Part shown: in pieces, positions 26,922 to 36,262 of the stretch | Numbering within the stretch: the first letter of the stretch is position 1 | How the letters are laid out: each line of letters starts with the position of its first letter | From: Pirellula staleyi DSM 6068 | Lineage (GTDB): Bacteria; Planctomycetota; Planctomycetia; Pirellulales; Pirellulaceae | Direction: 5' to 3' | Length of the DNA stretch: 64,000 bases | Assembly: GCA_945875845.1 (NCBI GenBank) | Contig: CAMCMB010000020.1 | Span: forward strand, 1 to 64,000 | Notes under the pieces: model-generated | Seen by the model: only the letters and a program-made list of their open reading frames with translations | What the model was told of the DNA's origin: nothing | The model's database searches: none | Translations under genes and position numbers: made by a program

Positions 26922-28693
26922 AATTCCGGCGACAAGTTCTAGTTGCGACAATCGTGATGGGCTGCGGCTTTTGGTCGTTTCAGCTCATCGTGCGTAGTCG
27001 CATCGAAGCTCGGTTGTCCTCGCTCTTGAACGCAACGGTCAAGGTTGGTTCGTCCGGGATTTCCTTGTTAGACGGGACAATCGCGCTTAACAACATCGAA
27101 GTCCATCCGAAGTTAAGAATGCTGGACAAGGACGGCGTTGCGGCGTGTCAGCCAACCTTAATCGCCACAGCCGCATTGAAATTTGATTGGACTTGTGCCG
27201 CTTATCGCAACTTAAAAATCGATAAACTTATTGCTTCCGGCTTGAACTGGCGAATCAACGCGGCAACCGTACATGACGTTCCCTTCGCCGAAAACTCAAA
27301 CAACCTAGCCATTTGGAAGCCAGATAGTAGCACCGTCAATACGAAGCTCGATGCAGATAGCATTAAGTCCATTGTTTTGCCGATACATAGACGCATCGCA
27401 GAGGAATCGGCCAATCAGAATCGTATGCACGCTGACATTTCATCGCAGTTGAAGTCCCTCCGAGAGCGTCTCAATGAGGCGGTGCCGAACGAAAGCACGC
27501 CTAATGTTCTTAGGGACACGCCCGTCATTGACGACCTAAAGAAAGGACTTTCCGCAGTTCGGCAATCCATCGCGGAAAATCGAATCCGTCGTAAGGAATC
27601 GGACAAACAGATTACCTCCATAAAGCAATCTGCAACGCAAACGCTTGCCGAGAAACTCGATAGCATTTTGCAGACAAGCCCGATCGACGGTCGGCAAACG
27701 GCACTTCAAATTGCCGAATCGGTTGTGGCGATCGATTGGAACCGGAACCGCGCAATCGTTCAAGCCTTATTGAATTCCATCCGTGTGCTTCAATCGAACG
27801 AGTGTGATGAACCACGTTCGGAACAAGCGAGCATTCGGGAATTCGATTTCCATCCCCTCCGCAATGTTCCGAATCGTTTTACCCGTGTTGTCTCGGCAAG
27901 CATTCGGGGCCAAGCACAATTTGGAGACGATGGTAACGACGCTACGGTGCCACGCAAGGACGCAGATTCGCATGCAACGTTTGAGTTGCAACTTCACAAT
28001 TTGTCGAGCGAATCGACCAGGCAAAACCTTATACCACGAGTTAGTCTGACTCTGGAGGAATCGTCGACAAGCGGCAAATCAAACAAAGTCGCTTGCGTTG
28101 CGGAGAAGATTGCTTTAGCTCAATCCGCTTCGAGCCAAGTGCAGATGCGACTTCAGCGATCGATTGGCGATACACCAACCAGCATGACGACAATACAGCA
28201 TGCGGAATTAGGGTGGTCATCCACTGTCACCATGCCTCTCCTCGCTTGCCTCGATTCAAGTTGCTTGGACCCTGCCGAGTTAGCAAAGGCTCGCTTGAGC
28301 TTAGGGGCAAATCAATTCTTGAAGGCGAGGCTCATCGGAACAACACCAAAACCGAGGATGCAACGACAAAACCTGCTGATCGAAATCGAACCCGATTGCC
28401 TTGCACCACTTGAGTTCGTGCTTACGTCGATTGCACAAACGCAATCGACGAAGCTCCGTTCGGAATTACAAACCCGTGGAAAAGAGCTAGTCCGCAATGA
28501 GTTGATCACGATCGGTCAGCGATGGGACCAATTGGGAGACGAACACGCAAGAGCGCATACAGGTTGGGAATCGGACATGGCGGAGATGAGCGAGCGCGTT
28601 CAGCGGTTCGAGTTGTTGACGAGACGTATTGCCCGTGAATTGGTCTTGCCGTCCGTAGGGTCAAACGGCAGCGACGGGGCGGAGACACGCTGA
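26918..28693 (+). CDS. TIGR03545-like single-pass envelope protein
   Basis: A 591-aa protein with one N-terminal membrane anchor (about 5-25), then an AsmA-like beginning (ARLSSLLNATVKVGSSGISLLDGTIALNNIEV), a long helical/coiled-coil middle (about 150-290) and a beta-rich second half. It is mainly periplasmic. It matches the pattern of TIGR03545, partner of TIGR03546. The AsmA/YhdP-like opening suggests a role in envelope lipid traffic, but this is inference. Confidence 0.65.
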   Translation: MKFRRQVLVATIVMGCGFWSFQLIVRSRIEARLSSLLNATVKVGSSGISLLDGTIALNNIEVHPKLRMLDKDGVAACQPTLIATAALKFDWTCAAYRNLKIDKLIASGLNWRINAATVHDVPFAENSNNLAIWKPDSSTVNTKLDADSIKSIVLPIHRRIAEESANQNRMHADISSQLKSLRERLNEAVPNESTPNVLRDTPVIDDLKKGLSAVRQSIAENRIRRKESDKQITSIKQSATQTLAEKLDSILQTSPIDGRQTALQIAESVVAIDWNRNRAIVQALLNSIRVLQSNECDEPRSEQASIREFDFHPLRNVPNRFTRVVSASIRGQAQFGDDGNDATVPRKDADSHATFELQLHNLSSESTRQNLIPRVSLTLEESSTSGKSNKVACVAEKIALAQSASSQVQMRLQRSIGDTPTSMTTIQHAELGWSSTVTMPLLACLDSSCLDPAELAKARLSLGANQFLKARLIGTTPKPRMQRQNLLIEIEPDCLAPLEFVLTSIAQTQSTKLRSELQTRGKELVRNELITIGQRWDQLGDEHARAHTGWESDMAEMSERVQRFELLTRRIARELVLPSVGSNGSDGAETR

Positions 28694-28709
28694 AGGCAAC
28701 CCTAGTCGC

Positions 28710-28726
28710 CTTTTGCTCCGCAAAAG
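28710..28726. repeat. CTTTTGC hairpin after the TIGR03545 gene
   Basis: CTTTTGC-TCC-GCAAAAG is a perfect 7-bp hairpin 17 bases past the stop codon, preceded by GTCGC as in the 19356-19416 repeat. It could serve as a weak terminator. Confidence 0.5.
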
Positions 28727-28775
28727 ATGCGCTCTCCCTCGGGTAGGTTATGATTTGATAACCCGAGCCCGTGAC

Positions 28776-28891
28776 GGCTTGTGGATTTAATGGTACGACG
28801 GACTTCCAAGTCCGTCGAATTCCCCATTGACGGACTTGGAAGTCCGTCTTACCGCCCTTACCCAATAACGACTTCACTAAAGCAACAAGCC
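28776..28891. repeat. MITE-like palindromic repeat, copy B
   Basis: Same structure as 15571-15683: two ACGGACTTCCAAGTCCGT-type palindromes between GGCTTGTGGATTTAA and a closing TTCACTAAAGCAACAAGCC. The 3' flank adds GCGTGAGCGAGGGATTAG and later TTACGCGTCGGGTT, also found around copy C at 36360. Confidence 0.8.
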
Positions 28892-29035
28892 GCGTGAGCG
28901 AGGGATTAGTCGGCACCTGGCTTACGCGTCGGGTTGCCAAAGCGTGGCACGAGCGCGCTCGCTCGTGAATCCATGGGCGAGACGCCCATGCCACTTTCGA
29001 ATACCCCGTGTCACAGCCTATCCGCATAAGATTGG

Positions 29036-29062
29036 CTCACCGGGCGGCTTGCGCCGCTCCGC
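29036..29062. repeat. short palindromic repeat, family CTCACCGG, copy 3
   Basis: CTCACCGGGCGGCTTGCGCC continuing GCTCCGC. This copy overlaps the 3' end of the minus-strand gene at 29037-30053 and supplies its last eight codons and stop. Confidence 0.6.
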
Positions 29063-30053
29063 TATCAACACGTATGTTTGAACCCAAAGTGAGCTCCATT
29101 TCGCTCGCACCGCTCCGCATATAGAACAGCAGCGAATCTAAGATTCCATCCAAGCTATAAGGCTTGCCTATCAAAAAATCCGCACCCGATGCGTACAGTC
29201 GTTCCCATGTTTGCCAGCGAGGAAACGGGTCCGCAACAACCTGGCAGGCGCTCGGGAATTGACGATTCAATTTGTCGAGAGTTGCCTCAAGCTCGATGGT
29301 GAAGCTATCGCGAACGCCGTTTCGATCTGCCCACTTCATCGGTGGCCTTTCAAGGTCGACGATAATGATGTCAGGCTGCGCCCAGATATCGAGTTGCGTT
29401 GGAACAGTGCAGACGCAGTGAATGTTTCGCCGGGATAGTCCGTCCGTCCAAAGCGCCCTCGTCTCTGCATTCTCGGTCAAAATCAAAGCCAAATGGATCG
29501 ATGGCGGCAGCGAGTTGGATTCGTTATCGAAAGGGTTGGCAACCGTCCGTCGGTTCTTCATCGCCAGTGCCGAATCGATCCAACGTTGAACGCGTGGACT
29601 GATTTTGCGATTGCCCGACTGAGGGGTTTCGGCAGGAGGCATTCGGCCAGAGTCTGAGTTGGCAGTACTTGCTAACCATGGAAAGAGTCGATCGTACAGC
29701 TCATACCAATAGAACGTATGCCATGTTTCGGGTAATGGCTGAGTTCGTCGATGACCGGACCAATCCGTGCCTAGCAACAGACACCACGGAACGGATCCTA
29801 TGGGGCTGGACTCTGGTGCAGCGCATTGTTCAACTCGTCGAACAAGCTCGCCGACTGGATCCGTACGAAAGTTGCTCGCGAGTAGGAACGCACAACGACT
29901 GTTTATTTCGCCCCCACCGTCAACGCGATGTCGAGCCAGCCAGGACTCAATATCTTGCTCTCGAAGGTTCGTTACATCCCGGAAATGTTTGAGAATCCAT
30001 TCCCACGATTCATCTTGGGGACCAAACCAGCCTATCGAGATAGGAGTCGTCAT
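29037..30053 (-). CDS. protein with degenerate receiver domain
   Basis: A 338-aa protein that I recognise only in part. About residues 185-315 look like a receiver (CheY-like) fold: IHLALILTENAETR, DIIIVDLERPPMKW with Asp in the phosphoacceptor position, and ASGADFLIGKPYSLDGIL with the conserved Lys-Pro. The acidic pair at the first strand is missing (TENAE), so phosphorylation is doubtful. The first 180 residues have no recognised domain. It overlaps the HTH-PTS-IIA gene by ATGA, so the products probably work together. Its last eight residues (SGAAQAAR) come from a dispersed repeat. Confidence 0.6.
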   Translation of the reverse strand: MTTPISIGWFGPQDESWEWILKHFRDVTNLREQDIESWLARHRVDGGGEINSRCAFLLASNFRTDPVGELVRRVEQCAAPESSPIGSVPWCLLLGTDWSGHRRTQPLPETWHTFYWYELYDRLFPWLASTANSDSGRMPPAETPQSGNRKISPRVQRWIDSALAMKNRRTVANPFDNESNSLPPSIHLALILTENAETRALWTDGLSRRNIHCVCTVPTQLDIWAQPDIIIVDLERPPMKWADRNGVRDSFTIELEATLDKLNRQFPSACQVVADPFPRWQTWERLYASGADFLIGKPYSLDGILDSLLFYMRSGASEMELTLGSNIRVDSGAAQAAR

Positions 30054-30778
30054 TCACCTACCGTTGATTGAATAAGTTCCAATTCGGCAGTTCGGATGAT
30101 GTCGATGGCTTCACTCGGTGATACCGCAGATCGAAGAATGGTCAGAAAAACTTCGTCCGTAACCAGCCGGGCAAGCCTCGCTAAGATCCTCAAATGGACG
30201 CGGTCGTCCGTTGAACAAATAAGAAAGAAGACATCGGTCAGATGGCCTGAGACATTTCCAAACGGAATAGGTTGAGTCGATATTCCCAATGCAACCAACG
30301 GCTCGGAGAGGTTCGAGGATTGAGGTCGGCGAGGGTGCAACAATGCCACCCCATTCTCAAGCGCCGTCGGATGCAATGCTTCACGAGCCGCGACGGCCTC
30401 GGCCATAACGGCAGAATCCCACAGCAAACCAGTCGAAGCGGCGAGTTGACACATCTCTCGAATGACAGACCCACGTGTTCTTGCCGGCAGCGGGATTTGG
30501 ATGGCGAGAGGGGATAGGAAATCGGAAAGCATGGCTCGATCGTCGGAGCCCACGTCGATATTTCTCTCAAGAACTTTTTCCATTCGCTCGAGCTCTTGTG
30601 CATCGCCGACCCCAATTTGGTCTTCGAGCCAATGATGAATTTCGGATTCGGAGAATCTCCAATCTCCATTCACTCTTCGTCCGGGAATCTTTCCGCGAAC
30701 AGCCATTTTGTTTACTTGTGTCGGCGTCAAATGCAAATAGAGTGCAAGTTGATCCAGATCGAGGTCTTTACTGGCCAT
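30050..30778 (-). CDS. HTH and PTS IIA (PtsN-like) regulatory protein
   Basis: A 242-aa protein. Residues about 1-55 form an excisionase/MerR-type helix-turn-helix (LDLDQLALYLHLTPTQVNKM and GRRVNGDWRFSESEIHHWL). Residues about 85-235 resemble PTS IIA of the PtsN/nitrogen-fructose type, with HPTALENGVALLHPRRP carrying the candidate phospho-accepting His. This architecture suggests a regulator whose DNA binding depends on phosphorylation from a PTS chain; no PTS transporter is nearby. First gene of a two-gene operon with the degenerate receiver protein. Confidence 0.82.
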   Translation of the reverse strand: MASKDLDLDQLALYLHLTPTQVNKMAVRGKIPGRRVNGDWRFSESEIHHWLEDQIGVGDAQELERMEKVLERNIDVGSDDRAMLSDFLSPLAIQIPLPARTRGSVIREMCQLAASTGLLWDSAVMAEAVAAREALHPTALENGVALLHPRRPQSSNLSEPLVALGISTQPIPFGNVSGHLTDVFFLICSTDDRVHLRILARLARLVTDEVFLTILRSAVSPSEAIDIIRTAELELIQSTVGE

Positions 30779-31155
30779 TCGTTACAAAATCGAAGTACAA
30801 GCACCACCATTTTAGGGGTGCTTTAGGGAAACGGATAACGTCAAGCTGTCCATCGCAAATCGATTCGCAAACTTGAATCCCATAATTTAATAATTCCTGT
30901 TCATAAGCGAAACCCGAAAAAGGCCGGTTTAACGAACAAATCACCATGGAAACCCCCGATCGTGAGATGGCCAAAGTTGCACAAGTCCAGTCTACCCACC
31001 GAACGGTGGCCCCTTTTTTTGCATGCTAACGCTCGCACAACGGTGTTGTCTCAATGACCACTACTATGCTACTCTGAACACTTAGGGCGAGGTTTGCCGA
31101 TGAGTTTGCCTCGAAATCGAAACTCGAATTGCTAGGACGGCAGCCAGGGGCGGCT
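30779..31155. other. divergent intergenic region
   Basis: This 377-base region between the PTS-IIA gene (minus) and kdsD (plus) must contain both promoters. No gene or hairpin is evident; an AAGGCCGGTTTAACG stretch and a CCCCTTTTTTT run at 31011-31020 are the only marked features. Confidence 0.4.
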
Positions 31156-32307
31156 ATGAATATGCGACTTCCATCGCGTCGAAACGGCGCAAGTGCCGCC
31201 GCGAAGCGAATAAGGCTTACGCGAGGTGTCGAAATCCTCCAACAATCGGCCCGATCGATCCAAACTCTAGCCGAGTCCCTTGACGAAGATTTTCTTGTGG
31301 CGGTGGACAAGATCCTCAGCATGCGAGGCAACTTGATCGTTTGCGGCATTGGCAAAGCCGGCCTCATTGGGAAAAAAATTGCTGCTACGTTTGCATCCAC
31401 GGGAACGCGAGCCCATTTTCTTCATCCATCCGAGGCCGTGCACGGGGATCTAGGCAGAGTGGGTCCAACGGATGTTGTGTTGATCCTTTCGAACAGTGGA
31501 GCAACCGAAGAGATCGTGCGCATCCTACCCTTTGTGTCGCGAAAGGCCGCTGGTTTGATCGCCATCACGAGCGGTGCCAACAGCCCATTGGCTCGCGCCT
31601 CGGATATCGTTCTCGTATTGCCTCCATGCAGTGAAGCCTGCCAACACAATCTTGCACCTAGCACCAGCACGAGCACAATGCTGGCAATCGGCGATGCTCT
31701 CGCTTTGGTCGTAAGCGAATCGCGAGGATTTAGCATGCAGGACTTCGCCGAACTTCACCCGGGCGGATCGTTGGGACGCAAACTCGCCATCGTGGATGAA
31801 GTGATGCGTCCTAAGTGCGATTGTCGCATTGCTTCTAACCAAATGACCATCCGAGCGATGCTGGTGGACGTTTCGAAACCAGGCCGTAGATCAGGGGCGA
31901 CGATGCTGGTCGATGAATCGAATCGCCTTGTCGGCATCTTTACCGATAGTGATTTAGCTCGATTATTGGAACAACGTCGCGATGAGGATTTGGACCAAAT
32001 CGTATCGGGATTAATGACGCGAACGTTTTCAGCAATTCAGTCCGGGGCAAAACTGACCGATGCGATCGATGTGATGGTACGAAGAAAAATCAGCGAGTTG
32101 CCCGTGGTAGACGAGGAGGATCGCCCCATTGGGCTCATCGATATCACCGATGTTCTTGGTCTAGAACACGCGACGGCCAAAGGGGCAGATCACTTTCGAT
32201 TGAAGCCCGATTTGGAGTTCGCGGACGACACGGAAAATATGGAATGGAACGATGAACCGTCAACTCTTCGTCTGTTTGGTCCAGATAACTACCTGGAGAA
32301 TTCATAG
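31156..32307 (+). CDS. kdsD: arabinose-5-phosphate isomerase
   Basis: A 383-aa enzyme that converts ribulose 5-phosphate to arabinose 5-phosphate, the first step of Kdo synthesis. The SIS domain (about 45-180) shows GIGKAGLIGKKIAATFASTG, HPSEAVHGDLG and SNSGATEEI; FAELHPGGSLGRKL closes it. Two CBS domains follow (about 210-330, ending LPVVDEEDRPIGLIDITD). The C-terminal tail of about 45 residues is longer than usual. ATG at 31156 follows AGGGG; TTG at 31129 is less likely. It is the first gene of the kdsD-kdsC-Lpt-like operon. Confidence 0.93.
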   Translation: MNMRLPSRRNGASAAAKRIRLTRGVEILQQSARSIQTLAESLDEDFLVAVDKILSMRGNLIVCGIGKAGLIGKKIAATFASTGTRAHFLHPSEAVHGDLGRVGPTDVVLILSNSGATEEIVRILPFVSRKAAGLIAITSGANSPLARASDIVLVLPPCSEACQHNLAPSTSTSTMLAIGDALALVVSESRGFSMQDFAELHPGGSLGRKLAIVDEVMRPKCDCRIASNQMTIRAMLVDVSKPGRRSGATMLVDESNRLVGIFTDSDLARLLEQRRDEDLDQIVSGLMTRTFSAIQSGAKLTDAIDVMVRRKISELPVVDEEDRPIGLIDITDVLGLEHATAKGADHFRLKPDLEFADDTENMEWNDEPSTLRLFGPDNYLENS

Positions 32308-32834
32308 TGGCGCCTCGCGATACGGAAATAGCCAAACCCATTCGACTTATTCTCTCCGATGTTGATGGTGTATTGACGGACGGGCAAATAACCATCGATA
32401 ACGCGGGCGTTGAAAGCAAATCCTTCTATGTACGGGATGGTCAAGCTATCAAAATTTGGTGCAAAGCTGGTTTTCAATTTGGACTATTAACCGCCCGCAA
32501 CTCACAAATCGTCAAACTGCGGGCGGCCGAACTTGGCATCACCATGGTTCGACAAGGTTTTGCAGAAAAGCTTCCTGCCGCACGCGAAATGATTCAGCAA
32601 GCTGGCTTTGAAATGAACGAAGTGTGTTTTATCGGCGACGACTTGCCCGATCTCACAGTCATGTACGAAGTTGGCTTAAGCGCAACCGTTGCGGACGCTG
32701 CAACCGAAGTCAAGCAAGCCGCTCGATGGACCATGAACGCCCAGGGCGGGCGCGGAGCGGTCCGAGAGCTGATCGAACGGCTCCTCAAGGCAAAGGGGCG
32801 CTGGGAGGATTTCGTACCCAATCGAACGACATAA
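32307..32834 (+). CDS. kdsC: Kdo-8-phosphate phosphatase
   Basis: A 175-aa HAD-family phosphatase that releases phosphate from Kdo 8-phosphate. It has LILSDVDGVLTDG with the two catalytic Asp, LLTARNS (Thr), an internal Lys in GFAEKL, and FIGDDLPDL (Mg-binding). The length is that of KdsC. It starts with GTG sharing a base with the kdsD stop codon (TAGTG), so it is translationally coupled. Confidence 0.94.
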   Translation: MAPRDTEIAKPIRLILSDVDGVLTDGQITIDNAGVESKSFYVRDGQAIKIWCKAGFQFGLLTARNSQIVKLRAAELGITMVRQGFAEKLPAAREMIQQAGFEMNEVCFIGDDLPDLTVMYEVGLSATVADAATEVKQAARWTMNAQGGRGAVRELIERLLKAKGRWEDFVPNRTT

Positions 32835-35800
32835 TGTTTCTACGCGACTATCTCAAAGCCTTATTGCCGCTTGTGTTCGCCTTCATGGCATACCAAGTCC
32901 TTGCAGTTCCTTTCTTGGAACCGGTTAAGGTGATTAAGACTGCTCGGCACTGGAAGTCGCCAGCGATTCCCTCCCGTGTTGATTGGTGGGAAGAGTTCTT
33001 TCGACCAGGCGATTGGCAACGCAATTCGCCGAAAATTGTAACCACCGACGATGCAATCTTGCTCTTCCAGACGCGAACGCAGATGTCCAAAACGCGTTGG
33101 CAATTCAAACCGCTGACAATCTTGATCCCGCAGCGCGACACGGGAGGGACCAAAAAGGCAATCTTAATCAACAATCCGAACGGAGCTGAAATTGAATTCA
33201 AAACCGAAGTGGAATGGAGCAAGGAACTGCCCCCTGTCGAAAGCGGCCAGTTGCTCGGCGAGATCAGTATTTATTCGCCACCCGACGAAGGAACCAAAAA
33301 AGACGGAATACTCATTGAAACACGCGATGTTCGTATCAACAAACGCCGCATCTGGACCGACCAATCGATCACCATGCAGCTTGGCAACTCGCGCATCGAT
33401 GGCCAAAACCTCAACATTTATCTCGACAAAGATCTGCTGACTTCCGATCAACCCAACGTCAACAAAGAATCCCCTTTCAATGGCCTGAATTACCTCGAAC
33501 TTTTTTATGTCGACCGCGTTCATATCGGACTAAATCCTGGTGGGCTTTGGCCAAACAAGGATATTCCAGACTCTCAGTTGCGTCCCGCATATGCCACTCT
33601 AAAATGCAAAGGTACGTTTGAGTTTCAATTTCATCAATCCGAAGCTATTCTGCGAAGAGATGTCCATATGGAACATCTCGTCCAGGGCCTACCCATTGAT
33701 ACGTTCGATTGCGACGAGTTACGGCTTCAACTCGGTTGGGATTTTAAGCGAAATACTTTCACACCGACTGCCCCTCCCTCGTCGAGTAAGTCGATTAGTT
33801 CATCGAACTGGAAAGTAGAACGAATCGTAGCGTTCGGCGCGTCAGGACGAGATGCAAACGACCAGTCGCGTTGGCTGAAATTAAGCGCGCCGGGAATGAA
33901 AGCGGAAGCTCAAGGGCAACACTTGGTCATCGACACACTCAATGGTTCCATAACGCTCCACAACAAACTGCCAGGCACTGCCACGCGAGATTCGTCGCGA
34001 GTTTACTTAAAATACGATACGATCCAAGTCTCGTGCCCAGAAGTTCAATACATCAATACGGAAGCAATTGCAAATACGAATGAAGGGGCTGCCGCTCTCG
34101 GTGCCTCTTCGAAAAGCAATCGACTCGGCGTCGTGATTGCCTCTGGTGCAGGCTGGGGACAAATGGATAGCAAAGGTGAATCCTGGAAGCTATCCTGGGG
34201 CAAAAGCCTTTACATTCGGCCCCAGGGTGATAAGGACCAAATGATCATCGAGGGCAGCGCCAATGTCAGCAATCCCTCGCACGGTCGATTCACCGCTGAA
34301 CAGTTGCATCTTTGGCTAACGCCCATGAATAAGGAACTGGCGTCGCAGTTGGTTGCTCAATTCCCGGACGGCAAAGTACCACAGGCCTTGCCGGACCGAA
34401 TGGAGGCCAAAGGAGACGTGGTTGTTGACTCACCTCAGTTGCGCGCTCGCGTCGAGAGTATGCAGGTTTGGTTTGCATATCCAACCACCGCCGCTCGACC
34501 AGACTCCCAAGTCAACTCTGCCCAGGCAACCGGCTTACTTTCGCAAAGCAATGCACAAAACGCTTCGACAAACAACTTGGCATCGGCAGCCCCATTGAAT
34601 TTAGCTCCGTCGATGGGATTGCCACCAAGCCCACTTCTGCAACCTGTTCATGCCGATTCCAGAATCGCACCCAAAAATCGATTGTCCGCGGCTCCTGCTT
34701 CACCTTTGAATGTCACCGCCAAAACCCTGCGAGCAAGAGTTGTAAACTCAGGGGATCGCACTTTCGTCGACGATCTCAATCTGGAAGGAAATTTTATCCT
34801 GACAAAGGACCAGGTCTCCGATGATTCTCCGTGGCCGTTTACTGCCACAGGTGATCGGTTGCTATTGAGCCAGAAGAAGGAGAATGCGACCGATATCCAC
34901 ATTATGGGGCTGGCGAATCAGGATGCCGAAATCAAAATCGGCAGCGGACGCGTCGTGGCTCCAGAGTTGCGTCTGATGCAAAGCGAGAATCAGTTTTGGA
35001 TCGATCATCCGGGTGAGTTGGTGATTCCGATCGAAGCATTGCGAAATACCAGTCTGCAATCCCACTCGTCGCTTGTGAGTTTGCCCAATGCCAGGTTGAG
35101 CGCTAACCCCGCAAGGCCCACCGGGAAAAATGCAAATAATGAGATTCGTTGGCGAGAGCCCCCTCGTTTGAGATGGGGAAAACGAATGACATTCGATGGC
35201 AAGACGGCCAGGTTTGGTGGCGGAGTTACCATTGACTGTAAGATTGAATCCGATGAATCCACACTTTGGCACATTTCAGCCACGGCAGACCAAATGGTGG
35301 TCGATATGGATCAACCCGTTTCACTGCGTAGTACTAACGCCTCTGTGCCATCCGCTCAGGCTCAAGTCTCCGCGATTCGGCTCGATGGAAACGTCGACAT
35401 GCGTAGCGTTCAGACCGACTATCAGCTACGCCGTCGTTCCTTGGAACACATGAAACTGCCTCAGCTAGAACTTGACATCCCCTCTCAGACGTGGGTTGGG
35501 CACGGTCCTGGTGAGTTGTGGAGTCGACGGTTGGGCAACTCCAACCCGCTTTCAGGAACATTTCCAACCGCGTCGTCTCAAAATAGTTTTCCAAGTGCCA
35601 CAGAGAACGATTTGCAGTGCATTCACTTAAGTTTCATGGGACGCATGGAGGGAGCTCTTGCGCAGCGAAACGCATCCTTCTATGATCGCATCGAAGCACT
35701 GATTGGTCCGATTGTAGACTGGGACGACGAAGTCAACGTTCACAAGCTCGATCGACTCGGCAAAAACCAAAGCCATCTCATTTCCGATCGATTAAATATC

Positions 35801-36262
35801 TTTGATACCTCCGGTTTGAGTTGGAACCAAAACCAGAACGCAAGTCGGGTTAAACCCCAGACTTCATCCTGGGAGATCGAAGCGCAAAGCAGGGTTGTCA
35901 TGTCCTCCAATACCGACAACGGAGAGATAACCATCGAAGCCGATCGGCTAAGATATTCGGCGGCAAACAACATGGTCGGGGTCGAACGCTCCCCTCGTCA
36001 GTCCGCTGTGATAAGCCGAGTTCAAACCAATGGCGCACCACCAGAGAAATTGGCCATTAGTCACGCCGCCATGAACTTGAAAACGGGCGAATTCGACATG
36101 ACAATCAGTAAATTCGAGGGAAACCTGCCCGCGAACATGCAACCTCCCGGGCAAGCTCCGCAACAACGTCCCACGGTCGCCGCCCCTCCGCAACAACCCA
36201 ACAGTAACCCTAATGTGCTTCGGTCACCTCGCGACAATCCCCTGCAGCCCCGACGACCGTAG
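32834..36262 (+). CDS. large LptA/LptC-like (OstA-type) envelope protein
   Basis: A 1142-aa protein whose ATG overlaps the kdsC stop codon (TAATG). The N-terminus is a membrane anchor (about 5-25). The body is rich in beta-strand segments of the LptA/LptC/OstA type: TRDVRINKRRIWTDQSITM, MEAKGDVVVDSPQLRARVES, DDLNLEGNFILTKDQV, GKRMTFDGKTARFGGGVTID and NGEITIEADRLRYSAA. It ends in a Pro/Gln-rich tail. Position matches lptC-lptA of E. coli (kdsD-kdsC-lptC-lptA-lptB), so a role in LPS transport across the periplasm is likely. It is about five times the length of LptA plus LptC, and no lptB follows. A longer frame beginning at 32624 would overlap kdsC and is rejected. Confidence 0.75.
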   Translation: MFLRDYLKALLPLVFAFMAYQVLAVPFLEPVKVIKTARHWKSPAIPSRVDWWEEFFRPGDWQRNSPKIVTTDDAILLFQTRTQMSKTRWQFKPLTILIPQRDTGGTKKAILINNPNGAEIEFKTEVEWSKELPPVESGQLLGEISIYSPPDEGTKKDGILIETRDVRINKRRIWTDQSITMQLGNSRIDGQNLNIYLDKDLLTSDQPNVNKESPFNGLNYLELFYVDRVHIGLNPGGLWPNKDIPDSQLRPAYATLKCKGTFEFQFHQSEAILRRDVHMEHLVQGLPIDTFDCDELRLQLGWDFKRNTFTPTAPPSSSKSISSSNWKVERIVAFGASGRDANDQSRWLKLSAPGMKAEAQGQHLVIDTLNGSITLHNKLPGTATRDSSRVYLKYDTIQVSCPEVQYINTEAIANTNEGAAALGASSKSNRLGVVIASGAGWGQMDSKGESWKLSWGKSLYIRPQGDKDQMIIEGSANVSNPSHGRFTAEQLHLWLTPMNKELASQLVAQFPDGKVPQALPDRMEAKGDVVVDSPQLRARVESMQVWFAYPTTAARPDSQVNSAQATGLLSQSNAQNASTNNLASAAPLNLAPSMGLPPSPLLQPVHADSRIAPKNRLSAAPASPLNVTAKTLRARVVNSGDRTFVDDLNLEGNFILTKDQVSDDSPWPFTATGDRLLLSQKKENATDIHIMGLANQDAEIKIGSGRVVAPELRLMQSENQFWIDHPGELVIPIEALRNTSLQSHSSLVSLPNARLSANPARPTGKNANNEIRWREPPRLRWGKRMTFDGKTARFGGGVTIDCKIESDESTLWHISATADQMVVDMDQPVSLRSTNASVPSAQAQVSAIRLDGNVDMRSVQTDYQLRRRSLEHMKLPQLELDIPSQTWVGHGPGELWSRRLGNSNPLSGTFPTASSQNSFPSATENDLQCIHLSFMGRMEGALAQRNASFYDRIEALIGPIVDWDDEVNVHKLDRLGKNQSHLISDRLNIFDTSGLSWNQNQNASRVKPQTSSWEIEAQSRVVMSSNTDNGEITIEADRLRYSAANNMVGVERSPRQSAVISRVQTNGAPPEKLAISHAAMNLKTGEFDMTISKFEGNLPANMQPPGQAPQQRPTVAAPPQQPNSNPNVLRSPRDNPLQPRRP

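Noticed and set aside
28506-29027. Minus-strand open frame of about 170 residues
   Set aside because: It overlaps the 3' end of the TIGR03545 gene and repeat copy B and has no domain or start context.
32624-32833. Upstream start for the Lpt-like gene
   Set aside because: It would overlap kdsC in another frame; the ATG at 32834 gives a membrane anchor and overlaps the kdsC stop.
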